Assembly: GCA_944548615.1 (NCBI GenBank)
Contig: OX155973.1
Location: 3,428,215 to 3,492,214 of the forward strand
DNA: 64,000 nucleotides
From: Micropterix aruncella
Taxonomy: Eukaryota; Arthropoda; Insecta; Lepidoptera; Micropterigidae
Direction: 5' to 3'
The notes beneath the pieces are model-generated. The model did not search any database. It was not told where the DNA came from and was given only the letters and a program-made list of their open reading frames with translations. This document shows, piece after piece, positions 1 through 38,550 of this stretch. The position numbers and the translations under genes are program-made. Numbering within the stretch: position 1 is the first letter of the stretch; the number at the start of each line of letters is the position of its first letter.

Positions 1-1
1 A

Positions 2-292
2 AATGATTTTTGGAAAAAATGGTCGGATGAATATTTAGTGACTCTCAATCAAAGATATAAATGGGCATTAAAAAGAGCTGAACCTGAAATTAACGATGTT
101 GTAAAACTTAGAGACCATAACTTGCCTCCAGCTAAATGGTTATTAGGAAAAATTGTAGAGAAACATGAAGGCAAGGATAATGTCACTAGAGTTTAAACGG
201 TTAAGACAAAAAATGGATTATGCAAGCGTCCATTAAATAAATTGTGTTTACTGCCAATTTCGAATATTACTGAGAAAGATGTACCGTCGTGA
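2..292 (+). pseudogene. BEL/Pao retrotransposon pol, C-terminal remnant
   Basis: A reading frame entering from the left edge gives residues typical of the C-terminal DUF5641 region of BEL/Pao polyproteins: a WSDEYL-like start, LRDHNLPPAKWLLGKI, then KRPLNKLCLLP. One in-frame TAA (194-196) interrupts it and the frame ends at TGA 290-292. It is a decayed 3' end of an LTR retrotransposon whose body lies outside the window. Family assignment is from motif memory; the stop is seen directly. Confidence 0.7.
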
Positions 293-320
293 TATATATC
301 ATTAAAATTTAAAGTTTATT

Positions 321-626
321 TGTTAGTGACGGTCATCATGACCATATGTCATGGTGGGCGGTGTTTCGTTAATCACGCTTTTTTTTATTAACCGATTGAT
401 GTAGTCTTAAGGTATAAGTTAGACTTTGGTAAAGAACGAAGTCCTTTGGTGGGCGGGATGTCTAAACGTAGTAGTAAAATGTACCAACAGAGGGCCTCGC
501 CGGAAATTTAGAGCGTACTGTCATTCCGCATGGTGCATTATACATAAGGATTTTGTGTGTGAAAATAAATTAATGTTTTCGATAGCAAGTGTGTATTTTT
601 CAACGCGTCCGCAGCGACACACCAAC
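321..626 (+). repeat. Candidate BEL-type 3' LTR
   Basis: Directly downstream of the BEL pol remnant. Starts TGTTAGTGACGG, contains GGTGGGCGG blocks often seen in BEL LTRs and an AATAAA near 566, and could end at CACACCAACA. Only one LTR is in view, so the ends are inferred, not proven by comparison. Confidence 0.35.
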
Positions 627-734
627 AAATGGCATTAATATATGAGATATTCTAACCAAAATTTCACAATGTGGTTTACTGCCTATTGTAGGCATGTGTG
701 TACCAAACAAGGCATATGTGTACCAAATTTAAAG

Positions 735-930
735 TCTTAAGTCTAAATTTTCGAGATTGAAATATGACTAGGTCGCTTCCTGCCGGACTGATTTCAACCA
801 CAACCTTTTCAATTCTTGCCATGACCAAATGATGCCTTCAATATGTCAAACTTCAGCTCAATCAGATTAAGCGCTTGGGCGCTATTGTGAAGGAATACAT
901 ACAGGCACACAGACAGACTTCAATCTGAAA
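735..930 (+). repeat. Dispersed repeat X, copy 1
   Basis: Contains a TTTCGAGATTGAAATAT-like block, a GCCATGACCAAATGATGCC block and a CAGCTCAATCAGATTAAGCG block. The same series recurs inverted at 8405-8640 and direct, split by an insertion, at 61080-61175 and 61475-61560. No coding potential seen; class unknown. Confidence 0.6.
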
Positions 931-936
931 ATGGTC

Positions 937-1085
937 TTAACCCGTAGGAAGCCAGCTTTCGCGCGCAAAAACTGCGCCGCAACTTTTTGGTCGATTTCGT
1001 AAATAAATATGTACTAACAATATCGTTGAATTCCCTCTTTTTACCTAATAGCCTAACCTAATAATTTATCTTGTTAGTTATGTCT
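937..1085 (+). repeat. Dispersed repeat Y, copy 1
   Basis: Segment with GCGCCGCAACTTTTTGGTCG and a TAACAATATCGTT-like block, present as its reverse complement at 18830-18990. One end carries TTAACCC, as in the TTAA-flanked MITE families elsewhere in the window. The next stretch, 1105-1190, is similarly mirrored at 16485-16565. Confidence 0.5.
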
Positions 1086-1318
1086 ATTATATATTTATAT
1101 AGTATATATAGGGGCTAGCCAGAGAGCTACGCGCGGATCTGACAAACGACACAAAATGCCTATAGGCATTGTTGGCGTCCGACCGGTTAATCGTCTCCTG
1201 GGGACTCAAAATGGTTATTTCCGTTTTCATCTCGCAAAAACTTAGCGCGTTTGCAATACTTTTCCTCCTTGCCGGTTGGTGGATCAAGAAAGCAAAACAT
1301 GTGTTATTATCGTTTCAG

Positions 1319-2297
1319 CGCTTGTGAACTACGGCGACGAGATAATCATAATCGAACCATTTTTCGACTGCTATGAGCCAATGATCCGCGCAGCTGGTGG
1401 CACTCCTAAATTCATACCGCTAACAATAGACACCAACTAGAGTTTAAACGAAAACGAACTCAGGGCGTTATTCAACGTCAAAACCAAAGCTATAATTTTA
1501 AATACGCCCCATAACCCGACCGGCAAAGTCTTTACCGTCGAAGAATTAACTCGAATCGGAAATCTTTGCAAGGAATTCGATGTCGTTTGCATATCCGATG
1601 AAGTTTATGAATGGCTGGTATACGAACCGAAGAAGCATGTCAGAATTGCTACTCTACCTGGTATGTTTGATAGAACCATAACGATATGCTCTGCCGGGAA
1701 GACTTTCTCTATAACTGGATGGAAGACTGGCTGGGCCTACGGCCCAGCAAATTTGATAGAGAATATGCACGTCATATTCGAAAATTCTGTAGGATCAGTA
1801 CAAACACCGATACAGGAAGCTATAGCCCGATCGATCGAACACGAACTCACTATCTTCAACGAACCAGACTGCTATTTTAAATCTTTAGGGAGAGAAATGC
1901 AAGCCCAGCGCGATTTTCTAGCGCTATCTCTGCGAGAAATCGGCATGGAACCGGTTATTCCAGACGGTGGGTACTTCATGCTGGCGGACTGGACGAAACT
2001 GCGGGATAAGGTCGATCTAAGCGCATATAAAGACGAAATGAACGATTATAAATTCACGAAATTTATGATTAGAAACGCGAGCGTTCAGACTATTCCGGTG
2101 TCCGCATTTTTTTCAGGCGCGAATCGGAAATTTGGAGAGGATTACGTACGGTTTTGCTTCATAAAAGTAAGTATGCATCGTGTCATTTGTTAGATTTTTC
2201 AATTGATTCTTGTTTTATTATTACTTTTCAGAGTCACGAGAGCCTGCAGAATGGCGTCGATCTACTAAAAATATGGAAAAATTCATTAGTTTGTTAA
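1319..2297 (+). pseudogene. Kynurenine aminotransferase paralogue with nonsense codon
   Basis: Homologous to exons 4-9 of the Kyat gene at 8038-36321. A splice acceptor (cgtttcag, 1311-1318) opens one long exon 1319-2166 in which the equivalents of exons 4, 5, 6, 7 and 8 are fused without introns. A normal intron (2167-2231, GTAAGT...TTTTCAG) then leads to a last exon 2232-2297 ending in TAA, followed by AATAAA. Pyridoxal-phosphate features persist: the NTPHNP asparagine, the ISDEVYEW aspartate and tyrosine, the SAGKTFS lysine and the DYVRFCF arginine. One TAG (1438-1440) sits where the sister gene has the tryptophan codon of its ADWVLDE segment; flanking residues still align. About 240 codons downstream stay open, so decay is recent or the allele is a null. 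Earlier exons, if any, lie left of the window or are lost; repeats occupy 735-1290. Could still be expressed in truncated form. Confidence 0.85.
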
Positions 2298-2378
2298 TAA
2301 AAATAACCGAAAAACATATTCGTTTATTTTATTGTCGTAATAAAAGTACGGCATTTGGGATGCTTAGGATACAACTAG

Positions 2379-2562
2379 GGTAAGGCCAGCGATACACTTG
2401 TCCCACGTACGCAACGCATTATGGAGTCTAGCTCTTGAATTTGCATGAAAGCTTCATGCAAATTCAAAGACCAGATGTAATACCGTACGACGTACGGTAT
2501 TACATCTGCTCATTTTACGTACGGCGGCGTACGTAGGTTAATTACGTACGGCGTACGTAATT
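2379..2562. repeat. Foldback MITE (GGCCAGCG family), partial
   Basis: Begins TAAGGCCAGCGATACACTTG and continues into nested palindromes around ACGTACG. The same opening and CACTTGTCC / ACAAGTG ends occur in the two units at 4033-4472. AT/GC palindromes make it almost wholly self-complementary. Confidence 0.55.
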
Positions 2563-2777
2563 AAAAAAATGTGTCTTCCGTGCAAATTTGAGCAAAAAGC
2601 CCCTCCCCCTACTTACTTACATTCATTATGGCATATAGGATGTATTACTACCTACCTATCTACATTATATATTTATACAGTATTGTGCGAATTAAATATA
2701 ACAAAGAGTAATGTTTCTTTGAAAAGTGCTTTATTGGACAAACATACAAAAACAATACTGGTAGTTACCTATAGATT

Positions 2778-3070
2778 GGGCCCGATTGCGTTTCTTTGTG
2801 AACTAAAATTAATCCAAGCGAACGAGACAGAGCAACACGTTAGAGCGGAATATGAAACGAACGATCGTCGATAAATTCTACCTGTCGAACTTATACTCGT
2901 CCGAATAAATTCGAGCATATTTCGTGCGGTGTAAGATTTGACCTTGGCGGGCAGTTTTAATGCGAAAAAGTGACAACCGGTCATCTCACATTCCGCTCTA
3001 GCGTATTGCCCTGTCTCGTTCACAAGGACTAATTTCCTATTTTAGTTCACGAAGAAACGCAATCGAGCCC
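2778..3070. repeat. MITE with GGGCYCGATTGCG termini, copy 1
   Basis: Terminal inverted repeats of about 30 bp (GGGCCCGATTGCGTTTC on the left, its near-perfect complement on the right), flanked by ATT on both sides (2775-2777, 3071-3073), consistent with a 3-bp target duplication. A second copy lies at 20331-20621. No ORF; a non-autonomous DNA transposon. Confidence 0.75.
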
Positions 3071-3089
3071 ATTGTTAGGTGTAACATAT

Positions 3090-3640
3090 AATGTGTCCTG
3101 CTTTTGCGTTGATAACGCCCTTTCACTATTGCAGGCATAGAACTTACCAGGTTTTGATAGCGTCCTTTCAGTTCATCATCGTGAAACTAGACTTGAATTA
3201 CTGCACTGATCATCTTGGATTTTGTTGTACAATCCATCTTGGAGAGCCGTTTTTTGCAAATAACCCAGAGGTTTTTGATCGGGTTGAGATCGGGGGAGTT
3301 TCCGAGCCAATTAAGTACAGTAATTTGGTTCTGTGTAAAAAACTGTTTCACTTTTATCAAAGAATGGCATGGGGCGAGGTCCTGTTAAAAAACTCCCTCG
3401 TTAGAAGGATAGACCTTGTGGAGCTCCCATATCATATGGTTTGATGTCAATATATTTGTCCGAATTCATCATCCCAGTGACAGACGCGAGTGATCCAGTG
3501 CCATGATAGGAGAAGCAACCCCAAAACATCTTCTTTATATGATGCTTTACTCTTTGTTCCAAACGAGCAGGTGATATGGGATCACTAGCTGCACGACCCA
3601 CGAACTGCCCAACAAGCACAAACGCCATATAAGAATAAGG
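3090..3640 (-). pseudogene. Tc1-like transposase remnant
   Basis: Read on the minus strand, pieces such as FWGCFSYHGTGSL, then in another frame NSPDLNPIKNLW and KKRLSKMDCTT, match the DD34E/Tc1 transposase core and C-terminus. At least one frameshift and a stop separate the blocks, so it is dead. No intact terminal repeats were identified. Confidence 0.65.
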
Positions 3641-3644
3641 AATA

Positions 3645-4030
3645 TAGCTTTAAGCTGATTAAAAGTCATGTAAAGGCGTTCAGATTAACTCTTAGCTAAA
3701 TAAAGGTGTCATTTAAAGCAATTTGACTTATATTACTTTTTAGTCATATAATTTTGTCGGATAAAGCCTTTTATTCGAATATGGGTGGCATAATCGCTAT
3801 AAGGAATGCTAATTTATAACCATTTTATAACTAACAGCTGTATAGTAGTCGAATAAATAACCTTTATAGAATAAACAAAACAAAATCTACTAAATTACCC
3901 TTACTCCACCAAAGGCTGTATAATGGTTACAAGACCTAGTGGGTTCATAAGATAAATAGACAAAGAGAAATGTTTGGAGAAATTGGAAAATACATTAATG
4001 CAGAAATTGGACAATAATGAAGAACAATGA
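3645..4030. other. No feature recognised
   Basis: AT-rich sequence with no convincing exon, RNA gene or repeat terminus. It separates the Tc1-like relic from the paired foldback MITEs. Confidence 0.4.
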
Positions 4031-4032
4031 CA

Positions 4033-4472
4033 ACTAAGGTAAGGCTAGCGACACACTTGTCCCACATACGCAACGTACTCAGCGCATTATGATATCTGGT
4101 CCTTGAATTTGAATGAAAGCAAACAAACAGATACCACGCAACGTTGCGTGGAATGTGTGTCTGCTTTCATGTAAATGTAAGGGCCATATTATATCATAAT
4201 GCGCTGCCTACGTTGCGTACGTAGGGCCAGTGTGTCGGACCCCTCAGTCATCTGTTTCCATGAAAATGCAAGGGGCCAGATAGGGGTCCGGCACACTTGT
4301 CCTACGTATGCAAAGCATTATTAACATCTGGCCCTTGAATTTGCATCAAAGCAGACACTTTTCCCACGCAACGTTGCGTGGGATGTGTCTGCTTTCATAC
4401 GAATTCAAGGGATAGACGTCATAATGCGTGCGTACGTGGCGTATGTGGCACAAGTGTGACGCTGGCCTAATA
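4033..4472. repeat. Two foldback MITEs in tandem
   Basis: Two units (about 4033-4240 and 4275-4472), each beginning with a CACACTTGTCC-type block and closing with its complement, with a central palindrome CCACGCAACGTTGCGTGG. The outer ends are AGGCTAGCGACACAC and GTGACGCTGGCCT. Both units can fold into long hairpins. Related to 2379-2562. Confidence 0.65.
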
Positions 4473-4625
4473 CGTTGGATATCCCAAGTAGCACAAATTG
4501 GCTATATAAAGGTCACGGTAACGTTATCGCTACAGCTTTTAGTCACAAGAACTTTTAATATAGCAGTTATATAAACGTTTACCTATATAACGTCTATTAC
4601 CACCGGATTAGGCGCATTTTATACG

Positions 4626-5545
4626 GCTTTTCAATTTCAATTTCAATTTCAATTTATTTCTGCTCCAGTAGGTAGGCTTTCCTACACTTGGATGCGTCTT
4701 TGTCTCTAAAATTTTAAATAATGTAATTAATTAAAGAATATTAACTATCATTATATAGTTGTGGCAATATAAATTAATTTTAGTAAATTATAATTGGTTT
4801 GAAAACCATTGATAAATAGAAAATAATCTAATAATCAGAATTGCTGATCAAAAAAAGAGCTCAATGTCTGTAGTCATAATTATCAAGGCAATAATATGAT
4901 GGTCAAGAAAATAGATGAGGGTATATTAAAAATATCTAAATTTAAGTTAATTGTCAAATCTAGCAATACAGCCGTCGTCGATAAAAATAAAAATAAAAAT
5001 TACGTTCTTTGGCAAAGTTGATTATCATGAATTATCCGTTATTTTACATTAGGATGCTCTGGAATAAGAATTCAGCATTATCCAAATCTCTTAAGTCATA
5101 TACAGGATTCTTGACTAGGCCATTAAATAAGACTTTTTTAAATTGGTTCTCTCCAAGACTTCTGATATGTGTTGGGACCTTGTTATAATAACACAGGCTT
5201 TGATGAAGGAAACTGTTGCGCACTTTACTAAGCCTGTGCCGATTTAGATGTAGATCAAATTTATTTCTTGTATTGTGTTGATGGAAATCGCTATTCGCCG
5301 GGACATCCGATATGTGCTTACGAGCGAACATAATATTTTGTTGGATATAGCACGAGTACATCGTCATGATTCCCGACTTGATGAAAAACGGCTTACACGA
5401 AGTTCTTGGAGAAGCTCTGTAAAGACTGCGTAAAGCCCTTTTCTGAAGGATAAGAATCCTCTTCGAATTTGCTGCCATTCCCCAAAACATTAGACCATAT
5501 GTCATCAAAGAATGAAAATAAGCAAAATATACAGATTTAGCAGCC
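4626..5545 (-). pseudogene. LINE (CR1/Jockey-like) 3' end
   Basis: Minus-strand ORF (5508-5044) encodes the C-terminal part of a LINE reverse transcriptase ORF2: MTYGLMFWG, then ILILQKRALRSLYRA, then YYNKVPTHIRSL. Homology continues in-frame upstream to about 5545 without a start. After the TAA at about 5044 a 3' UTR runs to a (TTTCAA)n-type tail near 4630. It is 5'-truncated, as usual for dead-on-arrival LINE copies. Confidence 0.75.
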
Positions 5546-6060
5546 TCAGCTGCTGAATAGTGGCTTTTAGCTGAATAGTGGCTGAATAGCGGTCATAAAG
5601 GCTACCTTCGGTGGTATAAGAAAGCTGAATAAGCGCTTACAAAGCTTTACCTATAGCGCATGCTGTGGCATCCTTATTTAGCCAGCGGCTGTAAAAGTGT
5701 CTCCAATTGATACTTTATTACAACTTCTAGTCGGGTAATACCTTGAAATGATATAGAATGGTAACAAAAGGAAGCTGCATGATTGTATTGTAGTTTAATA
5801 CACCAAATTCTCTTGCGTACATCATTTCATCGGCAATATTAAATAACGTGTCTAACAAAATTTTAACGCGCCTTCAAAATATTGTTATTTTAACTCAATT
5901 TTAATTCATAATTATGGTTTTTGTAAATTTTTGTAATTCATAATTTGGTTTATTGTAAATTAACTTTATTTTTCGCAGTAAAAAAGAACACTTGCTGGGT
6001 ATTGTTCATTCACACACTAATGAAATAGGATTGTAAGCTTGACCAGCATGCTTGATCGTC
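5546..6060. other. No gene recognised
   Basis: Contains short imperfect repeats of GCTGAATAGTGGCT near 5550-5590; otherwise unassigned AT-rich sequence. Confidence 0.4.
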
Positions 6061-6640
6061 TAGAGAACCCTTTAGAACTAAATTGAAATCGAAGCGAGCG
6101 ACGTCACGAGTCCCAAGGCCTCTTGTCCACTGCACGGGTTTTTTGCCGTGAAAATTCACGGTTAGTTCGCCGTGTCGCCAGTGGGGTTCCGATCACGTTC
6201 CGATCACGATGGAAGCTTGTCAGTGAGCTTGTCTATATGATCAGTGAGCTTGTCCACAGACACGGCGGCGGCGCGGCGCCATCTGTTTCTCCGCCGTGTC
6301 CGTGGACAAGCTTCCATAGTGATCCATACATACCCCACTGACGACACGGCGAATTGACCGTGGATTTTCACGGCGAAAACTAACGTGGGCCACAAGAGGG
6401 CCACGCTTCAATATGGCCGCCGTACGGCCGCTCCGCTGCCGACGCAGATATTCAAACGTTCGAGAAATTTGCCAACCTCCACTGCTAGTAACGCCAATCA
6501 AATGCGTCCGCCGACGTATCTTAAGTCTGTGATCACTCTGCTCACTTCGCTCGCAGCACTTTATACCCGCATCGCCTTGCCGCTCGAGAGTGTGCAACTG
6601 TTCTAATAAACTAGGGTACCTATAGGTACTATGCTGAGAA
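6060..6640. repeat. Dispersed repeat Z, copy 1 (split by a MITE)
   Basis: Left part (6060-6118) and right part (6400-6640) together resemble 56150-56400, which lacks the intervening 6119-6399 insert. Shared blocks include AAATTGAAATCGAAGCGAGC and a GCAGATATTCAAACGTTCGAG-like run. Class unknown. Confidence 0.55.
6119..6399. mobile_element. Foldback MITE with long inverted repeats
   Basis: Left end CCTCTTGTCCACTGCACGGG and right end complementary (GGGCCACAAGAGG). The arms continue through a GTGAAAATTCACGGT-like block and CGCCGTGTCGCCAGTGGGG, then through GACAAGCTTCCA. It interrupts repeat Z, whose uninterrupted relative at 56150-56400 serves as an empty site. Confidence 0.7.
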
Positions 6641-7056
6641 CCTCTTCCGGGTCAGAAAATCGTTCCGAAATCGGTTACGTGTCGGTTACATGTCGGTTAC
6701 GTGTGAAAGTCACGTGCACGTCACGTGAAAGCTACGTTAAGCCGAACCGGCGCTGCCACGGCCATTATTATTTATCTTTGGCCACGGCGCTGCCGTAGGA
6801 ATTCAACCGGTACTTTTGCGGCACTTGTGAAGTTGCACGTTGGTGGCACCACCGTGGCACTCAACAAAGATAATATAATAATGGTGGCACTGTCTGGTTA
6901 AAATTGTGAAATGCTATGCTCGCATAGTTGGTGCTCGCCACATACTTATTAGGGACTCGCCAATGCTCGCTATGCTGACAATAGGTACATGATCAGTGCT
7001 GTCCACAGACGTATTGGTGCTGTCAGTGGTGCTGTCCGAAAGATAATAAAAGAATG
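6641..7056. other. Short repeats, no gene
   Basis: Three tandem CGGTTACGTGT-type units (about 6672-6706) and an inverted pair around TATTATTTATCTTTG (about 6765) and CAAAGATAATATAATAATG (about 6873). Probably a small foldback element; nothing coding. Confidence 0.4.
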
Positions 7057-7068
7057 AGATGCTTTGAT

Positions 7069-7634
7069 AACAGAAATAAGGACCAAACCCTGGTTCCACC
7101 ACCTACCTTTCACCCGTAAGGAAATCTCCACCTCTGCAGGATGCGCATCGGTCATTGCTGCACTCCCGCTCACCTCAACCGAATACATGTACTCCCTTCT
7201 CCTCAGTGCGACTGCGGTCATGCGTTTTGCACTCTGGACCATCTCTTCTTTAATTGTCCCATTGTTAATAACTATCCTAACTTCATTTTGGACCTCTTAA
7301 ATCTCAAAATTCAGCTCCCTATTAGTGTAGACTTTTTATTATCTCTCAACACCCCCAATGTCTACAAAATCATCTGTAAATTTATTAAACTCAACAGTAT
7401 GTCCCTTTAATAATAATTAATAAATGTTCCTCCATAGAGTGTTTGTGTGTTAAACGTATATATGTATTTCACTATATCTATTATTATTCGATTTTGTGCT
7501 GCCGACGGAGTGATGTCTTAATTGTTTCAGTGACGTCCACTAACACAAAAGGTTTCCTGCTATTTCAACGGCACACTTGGCAGAAATAACCCTCTTTGGG
7601 TGGAGCCATCAAACAAAAAAGAAGAAGAAGAAGA
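7069..7634 (+). pseudogene. LINE 3' fragment with 12-bp target duplication
   Basis: Flanked by AGATGCTTTGAT at 7057-7068 and 7635-7646, a clear target site duplication. Encodes the end of a LINE ORF2: PWFHHLPFTRKE, a frameshift near 7140, then MRIGHC and the zinc-knuckle-like CDCGHAF...DHLFFNCP, ending TAA near 7410. Ends in a (GAA)n tail. 5'-truncated and dead. Confidence 0.75.
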
Positions 7635-8037
7635 AGATGCTTTGATGGTGCTGTCAAAGTCGAAAAACAACCTACAAATCGTGGAAGATTTCTTCGGAAG
7701 CGCTTAAATTTCCGCTGCGTATTGAGATAGCGTTTTCCCGCCACATTGTACTAGGTATAATATATTCCTATTATGCACACACCTCATAAATAACTTTTAT
7801 TTTGGAGAATTTGCATAGCACGACTTTTGATACATTAGCATATAAATTAACCCCTAGCGCGATAACAGCGACGGTAGTCTAGCTCTGCGTCTCTTTTGCT
7901 TTTCACCTATTTGTCGTAGGAAAGAAAGAGTCAAATGTATTTGTTTAGATAACATTTTAAATGTTTTTATCATTTTGACAGTTGTAGAAGTAATAGGTTA
8001 TCTTTCAGCCGTACAATACAAGTGTTCGTCCTCAATA

Positions 8038-36321
<28,284 letters not shown>

Positions 36322-36432
36322 TTTAAGTAGGCACTAAAATAACATTATCTATTATTTTTTGGGTAAAATATTTTACATTATTCTGTTGAAATATATTTTT
36401 CAAATTTTGCTGTTTTTATTTGCATTTTATAT

Positions 36433-36438
36433 AATAAA
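36433..36438 (+). promoter_or_regulatory. Poly(A) signal of Kyat
   Basis: AATAAA 112 bases after the Kyat stop codon. Confidence 0.6.
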
Positions 36439-36494
36439 CTGTGGGGTCTCGAAATAACGATCGGCTGTGGTAGGTTTTACAGTTGTCTTTCGGC

Positions 36495-38115
36495 TTGGTT
36501 CCTAATGGTTCCATGCAGCTTGGGTGGTGTTGGCCAAAAACCTATGTCATCTGGCCTGCCCAACTCACGGTTTAACTCCTATCTGGTAGCGTCCTCGAAA
36601 AGGGGCATATCCCGTCAGGGCCGCTGTGAGCTACAGTTGAAATCCTGCAGTCGGTGGCGGTTGGGATCAGAAGATCGCAGATTCGGAGGAATACCTCGGG
36701 CGGAACTGGCAGTTAGTGCACCATCCGGTTTGCTAGGTTTTGCCATCATGTCTTTGATCTTAGATATAATATCCAACTCATTGCAGAACCAGCAGATCAC
36801 TCTGGTACAAATGAAGTAAGGATATACACAGATGGCTCCAAAACCACTCAAGGTACCGGAGCCGGCGTCTTCTCAAATGATCTAAACATCAAAATATTAA
36901 CTACCCTAGGCAGCTTAAATACGATCTTCCAAGCAGAATGCATTGGCATCACCAGAGCAGCACAGGCAGTTGCAGCCAAAGATGTCGGAGACCTAAGTTT
37001 GAAATTTGTCTCCGACAGTGCCTCCGTGCTACAAGCGCTAGCAAAAAATACTATAACCTCTGTCCTTGTACTGGAATGCCACAATGCGCTTCAATCCATT
37101 GCAAGGTCAAATAGAGTGACCCTGCAATGGATTGAAGGGCACAGCGACTCACTGGGCAACGACGCGGCAGATGAACTGGCCAAAAGGGGATCAAAGGAAA
37201 TAGTATATGGACAGGAACCCTTGATGCCCATACCCCGGCCCAAATAAAAACATGGCTACGCAGGAACACCGACGAAACCCACCTTAAAGAAAAAAAAAAC
37301 GCAGGATGCAGGCAAACAAAGAACGCGGTTCCGGAAGCGTCTAAAAACGTGCCCGCAACCTCACCAGATTAAAAAGGGACAAAATCCGTAAAGTCATAGG
37401 TACTATGACAGGCCACTGTCCCCTAAACAAACACCTGTTTACCATAGGTGTGACAGACAGCCCTCTATGCAGAGGATGCATGGAGGAAGAAGAAACGCCA
37501 CAGCATGTGCTCATGGAATGCAGGAGCGTGGCAGAGCAACGGGCAAGAATACTACAATCTCCAGCATCTGTCCCGGAGACCTGTAGCAACCCAAACAGGC
37601 TGCTATCCTTCTGGGACAGCCTGGGTTGGCTGGAGTAACATAAATAGAAACATGAGCCACGCACAGTGGCCCAATCAAGAGGCCAAGTGTGGGAAATAGC
37701 CCAGGAAAACTAACTTGCTAGGTTTTAAATGCCCAGCTGACGAATAACGAAAGGGGTCGGGAGACTTATGTTTCCTATAACAGCGGAGGGTAGTCGTCGA
37801 CCCGACGTCTTCACCCCCTTGAATCGATGCGCCAACCACCCGATCCCGAGTGCGACCTCGAAACCGTTACCAGACCAGAGGACGGAGCAATCCGGCCAAA
37901 TCTGATAGTAAGGGCGTGAGGTTCACAGCCCGCTGGGTTCACATTCAAATGCCTCGTGATAAAGCCTCGGCTTCTCTTTGCATGTTGGCCGAGCTAGACT
38001 GTGGACTGTGTTATCTTTGAGTCTGTTTAATCACCTCATAGTTGAAAGAACAATCTGTATCGATGTGACAACCTGAAGTGTCGGGTTCGCCTGTTGCAGA
38101 TGGCAGCTCCAAAGG
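36495..38115 (+). mobile_element. Family G copy split by a LINE
   Basis: Left part 36495-36741 (CCATGCAGCTTGGGTGG...), right part 37715-38115 ending TCGCCTGTTGCAGATGGCAG. The two halves are separated by the LINE at 36742-37714 and its target duplication. Confidence 0.7.
36742..37714 (+). pseudogene. LINE with RNase H domain, copy 2
   Basis: Flanked by TTGCTAGGTTTT at 36730-36741 and 37715-37726. Close relative of 19048-20320 starting further 3'. RNase H motifs IYTDGSK and WIEGHSDSLGNDAADELA remain, but a stop near 37245 and frameshifts around 37290-37350 break it. The knuckle CRGC...QHVLMEC is intact. Confidence 0.85.
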
Positions 38116-38333
38116 TTGTATTTCGGCTAGTCTATTATATCCGAGACTTTCAGAGAAACGGAACTTCTTAGAGGCCGACTTAACCTCCAGAACTTAGTCG
38201 GAGGCTTTGCTTGTCGGCATGAGCCACTGAGGGGTGAAAAACCTCACGACTGTCGTAGTAGGGTTACCAACCTTGATCTAAGGCCGACTTGCAACCAACT
38301 AAAAACGTCTATCGGTCCAAAAATAGTTTTCAA

Positions 38334-38545
38334 TTAACCTTTCGGGAGCCAGTCATTCCAAACAAAATTTTCAAAGCCTTCAAAAATTTGTTTGTAGGAG
38401 TGTGTAATACAAATATATAACAGTGGCTTATTCAATGGCTTCAGTGACGGGCTTTTAGCACAGTGGAGGGAGAAATAGAGCCGATAATAGAATAAATATG
38501 GATATAATACGGATAATAAAATAAATAATAGGCCACTGTGGCCAA
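38334..38545 (+). repeat. TTAA MITE S, truncated by REL LINE
   Basis: Starts TTAACCTTTCGGGAGCCAGT. The interior TAACAGTGGCTTATTCAATG matches 45177-45403. Its 3' end is replaced by REL LINE copy F. Confidence 0.6.
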
Positions 38546-38550
38546 AATAT

